Below, piece by piece: positions 1 to 10,916 of a DNA stretch of 64,000 nucleotides; position 1 is the stretch's first letter, and each line of letters opens with the position of its first letter. A program made the position numbers and the translations under genes. This stretch comes from Bathymodiolus brooksi (taxonomy: Eukaryota; Mollusca; Bivalvia; Mytilida; Modiolidae), in contig OY804583.1 in the NCBI GenBank assembly GCA_963680875.1, positions 34,337,331 to 34,401,330 of the forward strand. Direction: 5' to 3'. The notes beneath the pieces are model-generated. The model did not search any database. It saw only the letters and a program-made list of their open reading frames with translations, and was not told where the DNA came from.

Positions 1-318
1 ATGTTAGTTATAGTGTAGAACATGGTGACCAGTTTTATTGGTGTTTAATGCCACTTTCAACAATGTGTCAGGTATAACGTAGAACATGGTGACCAGTTTT
101 ATTGATGTTTAACAACACTTTCAACAATGTGTCAGGTATAACGTAGAACATGGTGACCCATTTAATTGGTGTTTATCGACACTTTCAACAATGTGTCAGG
201 TATAACGTAGAACATGCTGGCCAGTTTTATTGGTGTTTAACGACACTTTCAACAATATGTCAGGTATAACGTAGAACATGGTGACCAGTTTTATTGTTGC
301 TTAACGACACTTTCAACA

Positions 319-382
319 ATGTGTCAGGTATAACGTAGAACATGGTGACCAGTTTTATTGGTGTTTAACGACACTTTCAACA
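319..382 (+). repeat. Canonical 64-bp monomer (A type)
   Basis: This is an exact example of the commonest monomer, phased to begin atgtgtcagg and end actttcaaca. It has 24 G/C in 64 bp. Positions within the unit: CpGs at 16-17 and 51-52, GGTGACC at 26-32, T-tracts at 35-38, 46-48 and 57-59. Common variants of this type are atatgtcagg at the start, agcgtataacatgctggcc, gaacag or gatcag for gaccag, ttgttgctt or ggtgctt for ggtgttt, and ctgtc or ccgtc for ctttc. The order of these variants defines the higher-order units. Confidence 0.97.
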
Positions 383-446
383 ATGTGTCAGGTATAACGT
401 AGAACATGGTGATCAGTTTTATTGGTGTTTAACGCCACTTTCAACA

Positions 447-508
447 ATGTTAGTTATAGTGTAGAACATGGTGACCAGTTTTATTGGTGTTTAACGACAC
501 TTTCAACA
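447..508 (+). repeat. 62-bp monomer (B type, gttag junction)
   Basis: This type begins atgttagttatagtgtag in place of atgtgtcaggtataacgtag, so it is 2 bp shorter. It recurs every few monomers across the window. The monomer just before it nearly always ends in a CC form (cgccac, tgccac, caccac or cccac) rather than cgacac, so the junction variant and the preceding bases travel as one haplotype block. A related form begins atgctag (for example near 3179 and 6482). Confidence 0.95.
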
Positions 509-1017
509 ATATGTCAGGTATAACGTAGAACATGGTGACCAGTTTTATTGGTGTTTAATGACACTTTCAACAATGTGTCAGTTATAACGTAGAACATGGT
601 GAACAGTTTTATTGGTGTTTAACGACACTGTCAACAATGTGTCAGGTATAGCGTATAACATGCTGGCCAGTTTTATTGGTGTTTAACGACACTTTCAACA
701 ATATGTCAGGTATAACGTAGAACATGGTGACCAGTTTTATTGTTGCTTAACGACACTTTCAACAATGTGTCAGGTATAACGTAGAACATGGTGACCAGTT
801 TTATTGGTGTTTAACGACACCTTCAACAATGTGTCAGGTATAACGTAGAACATGGTGATCAGTTTTATTGGTGTTTGACGCCACTTTCAACAATGTTAGT
901 TATAGTGTAGAACATGGTGACCAGTTTTATTGGTGTTTAACGACACTTTCAACAATGTGTCAGGTATAATGTAGAACATGGTGACCAGTTTTATTGGTGT
1001 TTAACCCACTTTCAACA

Positions 1018-2034
1018 ATGTTAGTTATAGTGTAGAACATGGTGACCAGTTTTATTGGTGTTTAATGCCACTTTCAACAATGTGTCAGGTATAACGTAGA
1101 ACATGGTGACCAGTTTTATTGATGTTTAACAACACTTTCAACAATGTGTCAGGTATAACGTAGAACATGGTGACCCATTTAATTGGTGTTTATCGACACT
1201 TTCAACAATGTGTCAGGTATAACGTAGAACATGCTGGCCAGTTTTATTGGTGTTTAACGACACTTTCAACAATATGTCAGGTATAACGTAGAACATGGTG
1301 ACCAGTTTTATTGTTGCTTAACGACACTTTCAACAATGTGTCAGGTATAACGTAGAACATGGTGACCAGTTTTATTGGTGTTTAACGACACTTTCAACAA
1401 TGTGTCAGGTATAACGTAGAACATGGTGATCAGTTTTATTGGTGTTTAACGCCACTTTCAACAATGTTAGTTATAGTGTAGAACATGGTGACCAGTTTTA
1501 TTGGTGTTTAACGACACTTTCAACAATATGTCAGGTATAACGTAGAACATGGTGACCAGTTTTATTGGTGTTTAATGACACTTTCAACAATGTGTCAGTT
1601 ATAACGTAGAACATGGTGAACAGTTTTATTGGTGTTTAACGACACTGTCAACAATGTGTCAGGTATAGCGTATAACATGCTGGCCAGTTTTATTGGTGTT
1701 TAACGACACTTTCAACAATATGTCAGGTATAACGTAGAACATGGTGACCAGTTTTATTGTTGCTTAACGACACTTTCAACAATGTGTCAGGTATAACGTA
1801 GAACATGGTGACCAGTTTTATTGGTGTTTAACGACACCTTCAACAATGTGTCAGGTATAACGTAGAACATGGTGATCAGTTTTATTGGTGTTTGACGCCA
1901 CTTTCAACAATGTTAGTTATAGTGTAGAACATGGTGACCAGTTTTATTGGTGTTTAACGACACTTTCAACAATGTGTCAGGTATAATGTAGAACATGGTG
2001 ACCAGTTTTATTGGTGTTTAACCCACTTTCAACA
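1018..2034 (+). repeat. 1,017-bp higher-order unit, copy 2
   Basis: It appears base-for-base identical to 1-1017. A third repeat begins at 2035 and agrees for about 210 bp, through the gacccatttaattgg monomer. It then switches to a different order, with aacatggtgaccag where the unit has aacatgctggccag. Perfect identity over 1 kb means either a very recent duplication or an assembly duplication. Confidence 0.95.
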
Positions 2035-3226
2035 ATGTTAGTTATAGTGTAGAACATGGTGACCAGTTTTATTGGTGTTTAATGCCACTTTCAACAATGT
2101 GTCAGGTATAACGTAGAACATGGTGACCAGTTTTATTGATGTTTAACAACACTTTCAACAATGTGTCAGGTATAACGTAGAACATGGTGACCCATTTAAT
2201 TGGTGTTTATCGACACTTTCAACAATGTGTCAGGTATAACGTAGAACATGGTGACCAGTTTTATTGGTGTTTAACGACACTTTCAACAATGTGTCAGGTA
2301 TAGCGTATGACATGGTGACCAGTTTTATTGGTGTTTAACGACACTTTCAACAATGTGTCAGGTATAACATAGAACATGGTGACCAGTTTTATTGGTGCTT
2401 AACGACACTTTTAACAATGTGTCAGGTATAACGTAGAACATGGTGACCAGTTTTATTGGTGTTTAACGACACTCAACAATATGTCAGGTATAATGTAGAA
2501 CATGGTGACCAGTTTTATTGGTGTTTAACGCCACTTTCAACAATGTGTCAGGTATAATGTAGAACATGGTGACCAGTTTTATTGGTGTTTAACGCCACTT
2601 TCAACAATGTTAGTTATAGTGTAGAACATGGTGACCAGTTTTATTGGTGTTTAATGCCACTTTCAACAATGTGTCAGGTATAACGTAGAACATGGTGACC
2701 AGTTTTATTGATGTTTAACAACACTTTCAACAATGTGTCAGGTATAACGTAGAACATGGTGACCCGTTTAATTGGTGTTTATCGACACTTTCAACAATGT
2801 GTCGGGTATAACGTAGAACATGGTGACCAGTTTTATTGGTGTTTAACCACACTTTCAACAATGTGTCAGGTTTAACGTATGACATGGTGACCAGTTTTAT
2901 TGGTGTTTAACGCCACTTTCAACAATGTTAGTTATAGCGTAGAACATGGTGACCAGTTTTATTGGTATTTAATGCCACTTTCAACAATGTGTCAGGTATA
3001 ACGTAGAACATGGTGACCAGTTTTATTGGTGTTTAACGACACTTTCAACAATGTGTCAGGTATAACATAGAACATGGTGACCAGTTTTATTGGTGCTTAA
3101 CGACACTTTCAACAATGTGTCAGGTATAACGTAGAACGTGGTGACCAGTTTTATTGGTGTTTAACGCCACTTTCAACAATGCTAGTTATAGTGTAGAACA
3201 TGGTGACCAGTTTTATTGGTGTTTAA
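1684..3226 (+). repeat. 1.54-kb block, left copy (3,303-bp offset)
   Basis: Landmarks here recur at exactly +3,303: aacccac before a B monomer, gtatagcgtatgacatgg, cacttttaaca, the cactcaaca monomer, gacccgtttaattgg, aggtttaacgtatgac and atgctag. I saw about three substitutions against 4987-6529, for example cgggtata here against caggtata there. The copies part at 1683/4986 on the left and 3227/6530 on the right. Confidence 0.9.
2417..2478 (+). repeat. 62-bp monomer with shortened T-tract
   Basis: The end reads gacactcaaca instead of gacactttcaaca, a 2-bp deletion that removes the third T-tract. The next monomer always begins atatgtcagg. From about 7750 rightwards most copies of that following monomer read caggaataatg, while the copies at about 2480 and 5785 read caggtataatg. 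This makes the pair a useful age marker within the array. Confidence 0.9.
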
Positions 3227-4514
3227 CGACACTGTCAACAATGTGTCAGGTATAGCGTATAACATGCTGGCCAGTTTTATTGGTGTTTAACGACACTTTC
3301 AACAATATGTCAGGTATAACGTAGAACATGGTGACCAGTTTTATTGTTGCTTAACGACACTTTCAACAATGTGTCAGGTATAACGTAGAACATGGTGACC
3401 AGTTTTATTGGTGTTTAACGACACTTTCAACAATGTGTCAGGTATAACGTAGAACATGGTGATCAGTTTTATTGGTGTTTAACGCCACTTTCAACAATGT
3501 TAGTTATAGTGTAGAACATGGTGACCAGTTTTATTGGTGTTTAACGACACTTTCAACAATATGTCAGGTATAACGTAGAACATGGTGACCAGTTTTATTG
3601 GTGTTTAATGACACTTTCAACAATGTGTCAGTTATAACGTAGAACATGGTGAACAGTTTTATTGGTGTTTAACGACACTGTCAACAATGTGTCAGGTATA
3701 GCGTATAACATGCTGGCCAGTTTTATTGGTGTTTAACGACACTTTCAACAATATGTCAGGTATAACGTAGAACATGGTGACCAGTTTTATTGTTGCTTAA
3801 CGACACTTTCAACAATGTGTCAGGTATAACGTAGAACATGGTGACCAGTTTTATTGGTGTTTAACGACACCTTCAACAATGTGTCAGGTATAACGTAGAA
3901 CATGGTGATCAGTTTTATTGGTGTTTGATGCCACTTTCAACAATGTTAGTTATAGTGTAGAACATGGTGACCAGTTTTATTGGTGTTTAACGACACTTTC
4001 AACAATGTGTCAGGTATAACGTAGAACATGGTGACCAGTTTTATTGGTGTTTAACACCACTTTCAACAATGTTAGTTATAGTGTAGAACATGGTGACCAG
4101 TTTTATTGGTGTTTAACGACACTTTCAACAATGTGTCAGTTATAACGTAGAACATGGTGAACAGTTTTATTGGTGTTTAACGACACCGTCAACAATGTGT
4201 CAGGTATAGCGTATAACATGCTGGCCAGTTTTATTGGTGTTTAACGACACTTTCAACAATATGTCAGGTATAACGTAGAACATGGTGACCAGTTTTATTG
4301 GTGCTTAACGCCACTTTCAACAATGTGTCAGGTATAACGTAGAACATGGTGACCTGTTTTATTGGTGCTTAACGACACTTTCAACAATGTGTCAGGTATA
4401 ATGTAGAACATGGTGACCAGTTTTATTGGTGTTTATCGACACTTTCAACAATGTGTCAGGTATAACGTAGAACATGGTGACCAGTTTTATTGGTGTTTAA
4501 CGCCACTTTCAACA
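3227..4514 (+). repeat. Monomer run related to 177-1017 and to 33 kb
   Basis: From about 3268 to about 4020 this run follows the order of 218-970 at a constant +3,050 offset, with small changes such as tttgatgcc for tttgacgcc. The stretch 3241-4515 also matches 33373-34647 at a constant offset of 30,132. It is ordinary A and B monomers with no other content. Confidence 0.85.
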
Positions 4515-4575
4515 ATGTAGTTATAGTGTAGAACATGGTGACCAGTTTTATTGGTGTTTAACGTCACTTTCAACA
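4515..4575 (+). repeat. 61-bp monomer (B type minus one T)
   Basis: The unit begins atgtagttatagtg, which is the B type with one T lost from atgttag. It is followed by a monomer junction reading aacgtcac and then by an atgtgtcagttataacg monomer with gaacag. The same three-part context recurs at about 10425, 14427, 18049, 22816, 27393, 31085, 34647, 38139, 40933 and further right, which marks one fixed position in the higher-order unit. Confidence 0.92.
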
Positions 4576-4986
4576 ATGTGTCAGTTATAACGTAGAACAT
4601 GGTGAACAGTTTTATTGGTGTTTAACGACACTTTCAACAATGTGTCAGGTATAATGTAGAACATGGTGACCAGTTTTATTGGTGTTTAACGACACTTTCA
4701 ACAATGTGTCAGGTATAACGTAGAACATGGTGACCAGTTTTATTGGTGTTTATTAACACTTTCAACAATGTAGTTATAGTGTAGAACATGGTGACCAGTT
4801 TTATTGGTGTTTAACGTCACTTTCAACAATGTGTCAGTTATAACGTAGAACATGGTGAACAGTTTTATTGGTGTTTAACGACACTTTCAACAATGTGTCA
4901 GGTATAATGTAGAACATGGTGACCAGTTTTATTGGTGTTTAACGACACTTTCAACAATGTGTCAGGTATAACATAGAACATGGTGA
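4515..4986 (+). repeat. 253-bp tetramer tandem duplication
   Basis: The four-monomer group that starts with the 61-bp monomer at 4515 is repeated from 4768, an offset of 253 bp (61 + 3 x 64). The second copy agrees until about 4960, where acgtag becomes acatag, a CpG change. It is a small-scale duplication of one higher-order position. Confidence 0.88.
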
Positions 4987-6529
4987 CCAGTTTTATTGGT
5001 GTTTAACGACACTTTCAACAATATGTCAGGTATAACGTAGAACATGGTGACCAGTTTTATTGTTGCTTAACGACACTTTCAACAATGTGTCAGGTATAAC
5101 GTAGAACATGGTGACCAGTTTTATTGGTGTTTAACGACACCTTCAACAATGTGTCAGGTATAACGTAGAACATGGTGATCAGTTTTATTGGTGTTTGACG
5201 CCACTTTCAACAATGTTAGTTATAGTGTAGAACATGGTGACCAGTTTTATTGGTGTTTAACGACACTTTCAACAATGTGTCAGGTATAATGTAGAACATG
5301 GTGACCAGTTTTATTGGTGTTTAACCCACTTTCAACAATGTTAGTTATAGTGTAGAACATGGTGACCAGTTTTATTGGTGTTTAATGCCACTTTCAACAA
5401 TGTGTCAGGTATAACGTAGAACATGGTGACCAGTTTTATTGATGTTTAACAACACTTTCAACAATGTGTCAGGTATAACGTAGAACATGGTGACCCATTT
5501 AATTGGTGTTTATCGACACTTTCAACAATGTGTCAGGTATAACGTAGAACATGGTGACCAGTTTTATTGGTGTTTAACGACACTTTCAACAATGTGTCAG
5601 GTATAGCGTATGACATGGTGACCAGTTTTATTGGTGTTTAACGACACTTTCAACAATGTGTCAGGTATAACATAGAACATGGTGACCAGTTTTATTGGTG
5701 CTTAACGACACTTTTAACAATGTGTCAGGTATAACGTAGAACATGGTGACCAGTTTTATTGGTGTTTAACGACACTCAACAATATGTCAGGTATAATGTA
5801 GAACATGGTGACCAGTTTTATTGGTGTTTAACGCCACTTTCAACAATGTGTCAGGTATAATGTAGAACATGGTGACCAGTTTTATTGGTGTTTAACGCCA
5901 CTTTCAACAATGTTAGTTACAGTGTAGAACATGGTGACCAGTTTTATTGGTGTTTAATGCCACTTTCAATAATGTGTCAGGTATAACGTAGAACATGGTG
6001 ACCAGTTTTATTGATGTTTAACAACACTTTCAACAATGTGTCAGGTATAACGTAGAACATGGTGACCCGTTTAATTGGTGTTTATCGACACTTTCAACAA
6101 TGTGTCAGGTATAACGTAGAACATGGTGACCAGTTTTATTGGTGTTTAACCACACTTTCAACAATGTGTCAGGTTTAACGTATGACATGGTGACCAGTTT
6201 TATTGGTGTTTAACGCCACTTTCAACAATGTTAGTTATAGCGTAGAACATGGTGACCAGTTTTATTGGTATTTAATGCCACTTTCAACAATGTGTCAGGT
6301 ATAACGTAGAACATGGTGACCAGTTTTATTGGTGTTTAACGACACTTTCAACAATGTGTCAGGTATAACATAGAACATGGTGACCAGTTTTATTGGTGCT
6401 TAACGACACTTTCAACAATGTGTCAGGTATAACGTAGAACGTGGTGACCAGTTTTATTGGTGTTTAACGCCACTTTCAACAATGCTAGTTATAGTGTAGA
6501 ACATGGTGACCAGTTTTATTGGTGTTTAA
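4987..6529 (+). repeat. 1.54-kb block, right copy (3,303-bp offset)
   Basis: This is the partner of 1684-3226. Private changes include gttacagtg for gttatagtg near 5930 and caataatg for caacaatg near 5970. After 6529 the order changes to tttaatgcc followed by ttgatgttt. Confidence 0.9.
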
Positions 6530-6915
6530 TGCCACTTTCAACAATGTGTCAGGTATAACGTAGAACATGGTGACCAGTTTTATTGATGTTTAACAACACT
6601 TTCAACAATGTGTCAGGTATAACGTAGAACATGGTGACCCATTTAATTGGTGTTTATCGAAACTTTCAACAATGTGTCAGGTATAACGTAGGACATGGTG
6701 ACCAGTTTTATTGGTGTTTAACGACACTTTCAACAATATGTCAGGTATAGCGTATGACATGGTGACCAGTTTTATTGGTGTTTAACGACACTTTCAACAA
6801 TGTGTCAGGTATAACATAGAACATGGTGACCAGTTTTATTGGTGCTTAACGACATTTTCAACAATGTGTCAGGTATAACGTAGAACATGGTGACCAGTTT
6901 TATTGGTGTTTAACA
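6530..6915 (+). repeat. Linking monomers between higher-order blocks
   Basis: This stretch has about six monomers joining the 3.3-kb and 4.0-kb domains. It carries private substitutions (atcgaaactttc near 6657, gtaggacatgg near 6690, gacattttc near 6853), as expected for units that have not been recently copied. Nothing but satellite is present. Confidence 0.85.
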
Positions 6916-9900
6916 CCACTTTCAACAATGTTAGTTATAGTGTAGAACATGGTGACCAGTTTTATTGGTGTTTAATGCCACTTTCAACAATGTGTCAGGT
7001 ATAACATAGAACATGGTGACCAGTTTTATTGGTGTTTAACGACACTTTCAACAATGTGTCAGGTATAATGTAGAACATGGTGACCAGTTTTATTGATGTT
7101 TAACGACACTTTCAACAATGTGTCAGGTATAACATAGAACATGGTGACCAGTTTTATTGGTGTTTAACGACACTTTCAACAATGTGTCAGGTATAGCGTA
7201 TGACATGGTGACCAGTTTTATTGGTGTTTAACGACACTTTCAACAATGTGTCAGGTATAACATAGAACATGGTGACCAGTTTTATTGGTGCTTAACGACA
7301 CTTTCAACAATGTGTCAGGTATAGCGTAGAACATGGTGACCAGTTTTATTGGTGTTTAACACCACTTTCAACAATGTTAGTTATAGTGTAGAACATGGTG
7401 ACCAGTTTTATTGGTGTTTAATGCCACTTTCAACAATGTGTCAGGTATAACATAGAACATGGTGACCAGTTTTATTGGTGTTTAACGACACTTTCAACAA
7501 TGTGTCAGGTATAATGTAGAACATGGTGACCAGTTTTATTGGTGTTTAACGACACTTTCAACAATGTGTCAGGTATAACATAGAACATGGTGACCAGTTT
7601 TATTGGTGTTTAACGACACTTTCAACAATGTGTCAGGTATAACGTAGAACATGGTGACCAGTTTTATTGGTGTTTATTAACACTTTCAACAATGTGTCAG
7701 GTATAACGTAGAACATGGTGACCAGTTTTAATGGTGTTTAACGACACTCAACAATATGTCAGGAATAATGTAGAACATGGTGACCAGTTTTATTGGTGTT
7801 TAACGCCACTTTCAACAATGTTAGTTATAGTGTAGAACATGGTGACCAGTTTTATTGGTGTTTAACGACACTTTCAACAATGTGTCAGGTATAATGTAGA
7901 ACATGGTGACCAGTTTTATTGGTGTTTAACGCCACTTTCAACAATGTTAGTTATAGTGTAGAACATGGTGACCAGTTTTATTGGTGTTTAATGCCACTTT
8001 CAACAATGTGTCAGGTATAACGTAGAACATGGTGACCAGTTTTATTGATGTTTAACAACACTTTCAACAATGTGTCAGGTATAACGTAGAACATGGTGAC
8101 CCATTTAATTGGTGTTTATCGACACTTTCAACAATGTGTCAGGTATAACGTAGAACATGGTGACCAGTTTTATTGGTGTTTAACGACACTTTCAACAATG
8201 TGTCAGGTATAGCGTATGACATGGTGACCAGTTTTATTGGTGTTTAACGACACTTTCAACAATGTGTCAGGTATAACATAGAACATGGTGACCAGTTTTA
8301 TTGGTGCTTAACGACACTTTCAACAATGTGTCAGGTATAACTTAGAACATGGTGACCAGTTTTATTGGTGTTTAACGCCACTTTCAACAATGTTAGTTAT
8401 AGTGTAGAACATGGTGACCAGTTTTATTGGTGTTGAATGCCACTTTCAACAATGTGTCAGGTATAACATAGAACATGGTGACCAGTTTTATTGGTGCTTA
8501 ACGACACTTTCAACAATGTGTCAGGTATAACGTAGAACGTGGTGACCAGTTTTATTGGTGTTTAACGCCGCTTTCAACAATGCTAGTTATAGTGTAGAAC
8601 ATGGTGACCAGTTTTATTGGTGTTTAACAACACTGTCAACAATGTGTCAGGTATAGCGTATAACATGCTGGCCAGTTTTATTGGTGTTTAACGACACTTT
8701 CAACAATATGTCAGGTATAACGTAGAACATGGTGACCAGTTTTATTGTTGCTTAACGACACTTTCAACAATGTGTCAGGTATAACGTAGAACATGGTGAC
8801 CAGTTTTATTGGTGTTTAACGACACTTTCAACAATGTGTCAGGTATAACGTAGAACATGGTGATCAGTTTTATTGGTGTTTAACGCCACTTTCAACAATG
8901 TTAGTTATAGTGTAGAACATGGTGACCAGGTTTATTGGTGTTTAACGACACTTTCAACAATATGTCAGGTATAACGTAGAACATGGTGACCAGTTTTATT
9001 GGTGTTTAACGCCACTTTCAACAATGTTAGTTATAGTGTAGAACAAGGTGACCAGTTTTATTGGTGTTTAACGACACTTTCAACAATGTGTCAGTTATAA
9101 CGTAGAACATGGTGAACAGTTTTATTGGTGTTTAACGACACTGTCAACAATGTGTCAGGTATAGCGTATAACATGCTGGCCAGTTTTATTGGTGTTTAAC
9201 GACACTTTCAACAATGTGTCAGGTATAACGTAGAACATGGTGACCAGTTTTATTGGTGCTTAACGCCACTTTCAACAATGTGTCAGGTATAACGTAGAAC
9301 ATGGTGACCTGTTTTATTGGTGCTTAACGACACTTTCAACAATGTGTCAGGTATAATGTAGAACATGGTGACCAGTTTTATTGGTGTTTAACGACACTTT
9401 CAACAATGTGTCAGGTATAACGTAGAACATGGTGACCAGTTTTATTGGTGTTTAACGCCACTTTCAACAATGTTAGTTATAGTGTAGAACATGGTGACCA
9501 GTTTTATTGGTGTTTAACGACAATTTCAACAATGTGTCAGCTATAACGTAGAACATGGTGAACAGTTTTATTGGTGTTTAACGACACTGTCAACAATGTG
9601 TCAGGTATAGCGTATAACATGCTGGCCAGTTTTATTGGTGTTTAACGACACTTTCAACAATATGTCAGGTATAACGTAGAACATGGTGACCAGTTTTATT
9701 GTTGCTTAACGACACTTTCAACAATGTGTCAGGTATAACGTAGAACATGGTGACCAGTTTTATTGGTGTTTAACGACACTTTCAACAATGTGTCAGGTAT
9801 AACGTAGAACATGGTGATCAGTTTTATTGGTGTTTGACGCCACTTTCAACAATGTTAGTTATAGTGTAGAACATGGTGACCAGTTTTATTGGTGTTTAAC

Positions 9901-10916
9901 GACACTTTAAACAATGTGTCAGGTATAGCGTAGAACATGGTGACCAGTTTTATTGGTGTTTAACACCACTTTCAACAATGTTAGTTATAGTGTAGAACAT
10001 GGTGACCAGTTTTATTGGTGTTTAACGACACTTTCAACAATGTGTCAGTTATAACGTAGAACATGGTGAACAGTTTTATTGGTGTTTAACGACACCATCA
10101 ACAATGTGTCAGGTATAGCGTATAACATGCTGGCCAGTTTTATTGGTGTTTAACGACACTTTCAACAATATGTCAGGTATAACGTAGAACATGGTGACCA
10201 GTTTTATTGGTGCTTAACGACACTTTCAACAATGTGTCAGGTATAACGTAGAACATGGTGACCTGTTTTATTGGTGCTTAACGACACTTTCAACAATGTG
10301 TCAGGTATAATGTAGAACATGGTGACCAGTTTTATTGGTGTTTATCGACACTTTCAACAATGTGTCAGGTATAACGTAGAACATGGTGACCAGTTTTATT
10401 GGTGTTTAACGCCACTTTCAACAATGTAGTTATAGTGTAGAACATGGGGACCAGTTTTATTGGTGTTTAACGTCACTTTCAACAATGTGTCAGTTATAAC
10501 GTAGAACATGGTGAACAGTTTTATTGGTGTTTAACGACACTTTCAACAATGTGTCAGGTATAATGTAGAACATGGTGACCAGTTTTATTGGTGTTTAACG
10601 ACACTTTCAACAATGTGTCAGGTATAACATAGAACATGGTGACCAGTTTTATTGGTGTTTAACGACACTTTCAACAATGTGTCAGGTATAACGTAGAACA
10701 TGGTGACCAGTTTTATTGGTGTTTAACGACACTCAACAATATGTCAGGAATAATGTAGAACATGGTGACCTGTTTTATTGGTGTTTAACGCCACTTTCAA
10801 CAATGTTAGTTATAGTGTAGAACATGGTGACCAGTTTTATTGGTGTTTAACGACACTTTCAACAATGTGTCAGGTATAATGTAGAACATGGTGACCAGTT
10901 TTATTGGTGTTTAACG
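6916..10916 (+). repeat. 4,001-bp higher-order unit, copy 1
   Basis: This unit has about 63 monomers. Every landmark I checked recurs at +4,001: tgttgaatgcc (8431 and 12432), cttagaacatgg, gccgctttc, ggtttattgg, gaacaaggtg, aacatgggga (10441 and 14442) and caggaataatg. Identity is very high. One difference I found is G at 7551 against A at 11552, a CpG to CpA change. The match begins at 6916. Confidence 0.93.

Larger units (their letters stand above)
1..1017 (+). repeat. 1,017-bp higher-order unit, copy 1
   Basis: This is a 16-monomer unit. The length fits 16 x 64 minus 2 bp for each of three B monomers and 1 bp for a junction reading aacccac. Reading it against 1018-2034 line by line I found no difference. 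It includes the ordered landmarks ttgatgttt, gacccatttaattgg, atgctggcc, ttgttgctt, gatcag, gaacag, ctgtc, gacaccttc and tttgacgcc. Confidence 0.95.

Noticed and set aside
20..60. Short hairpins read as transcription terminators.
   Set aside because: The arms are 4-5 bp with no T-run in the right place, and they recur in all monomers, so they are a property of the satellite.
319..382. CENP-B box in the monomer.
   Set aside because: The required ttcg and cggg core elements are not present in any monomer class I read. The lack of a box does not argue against a centromeric role.
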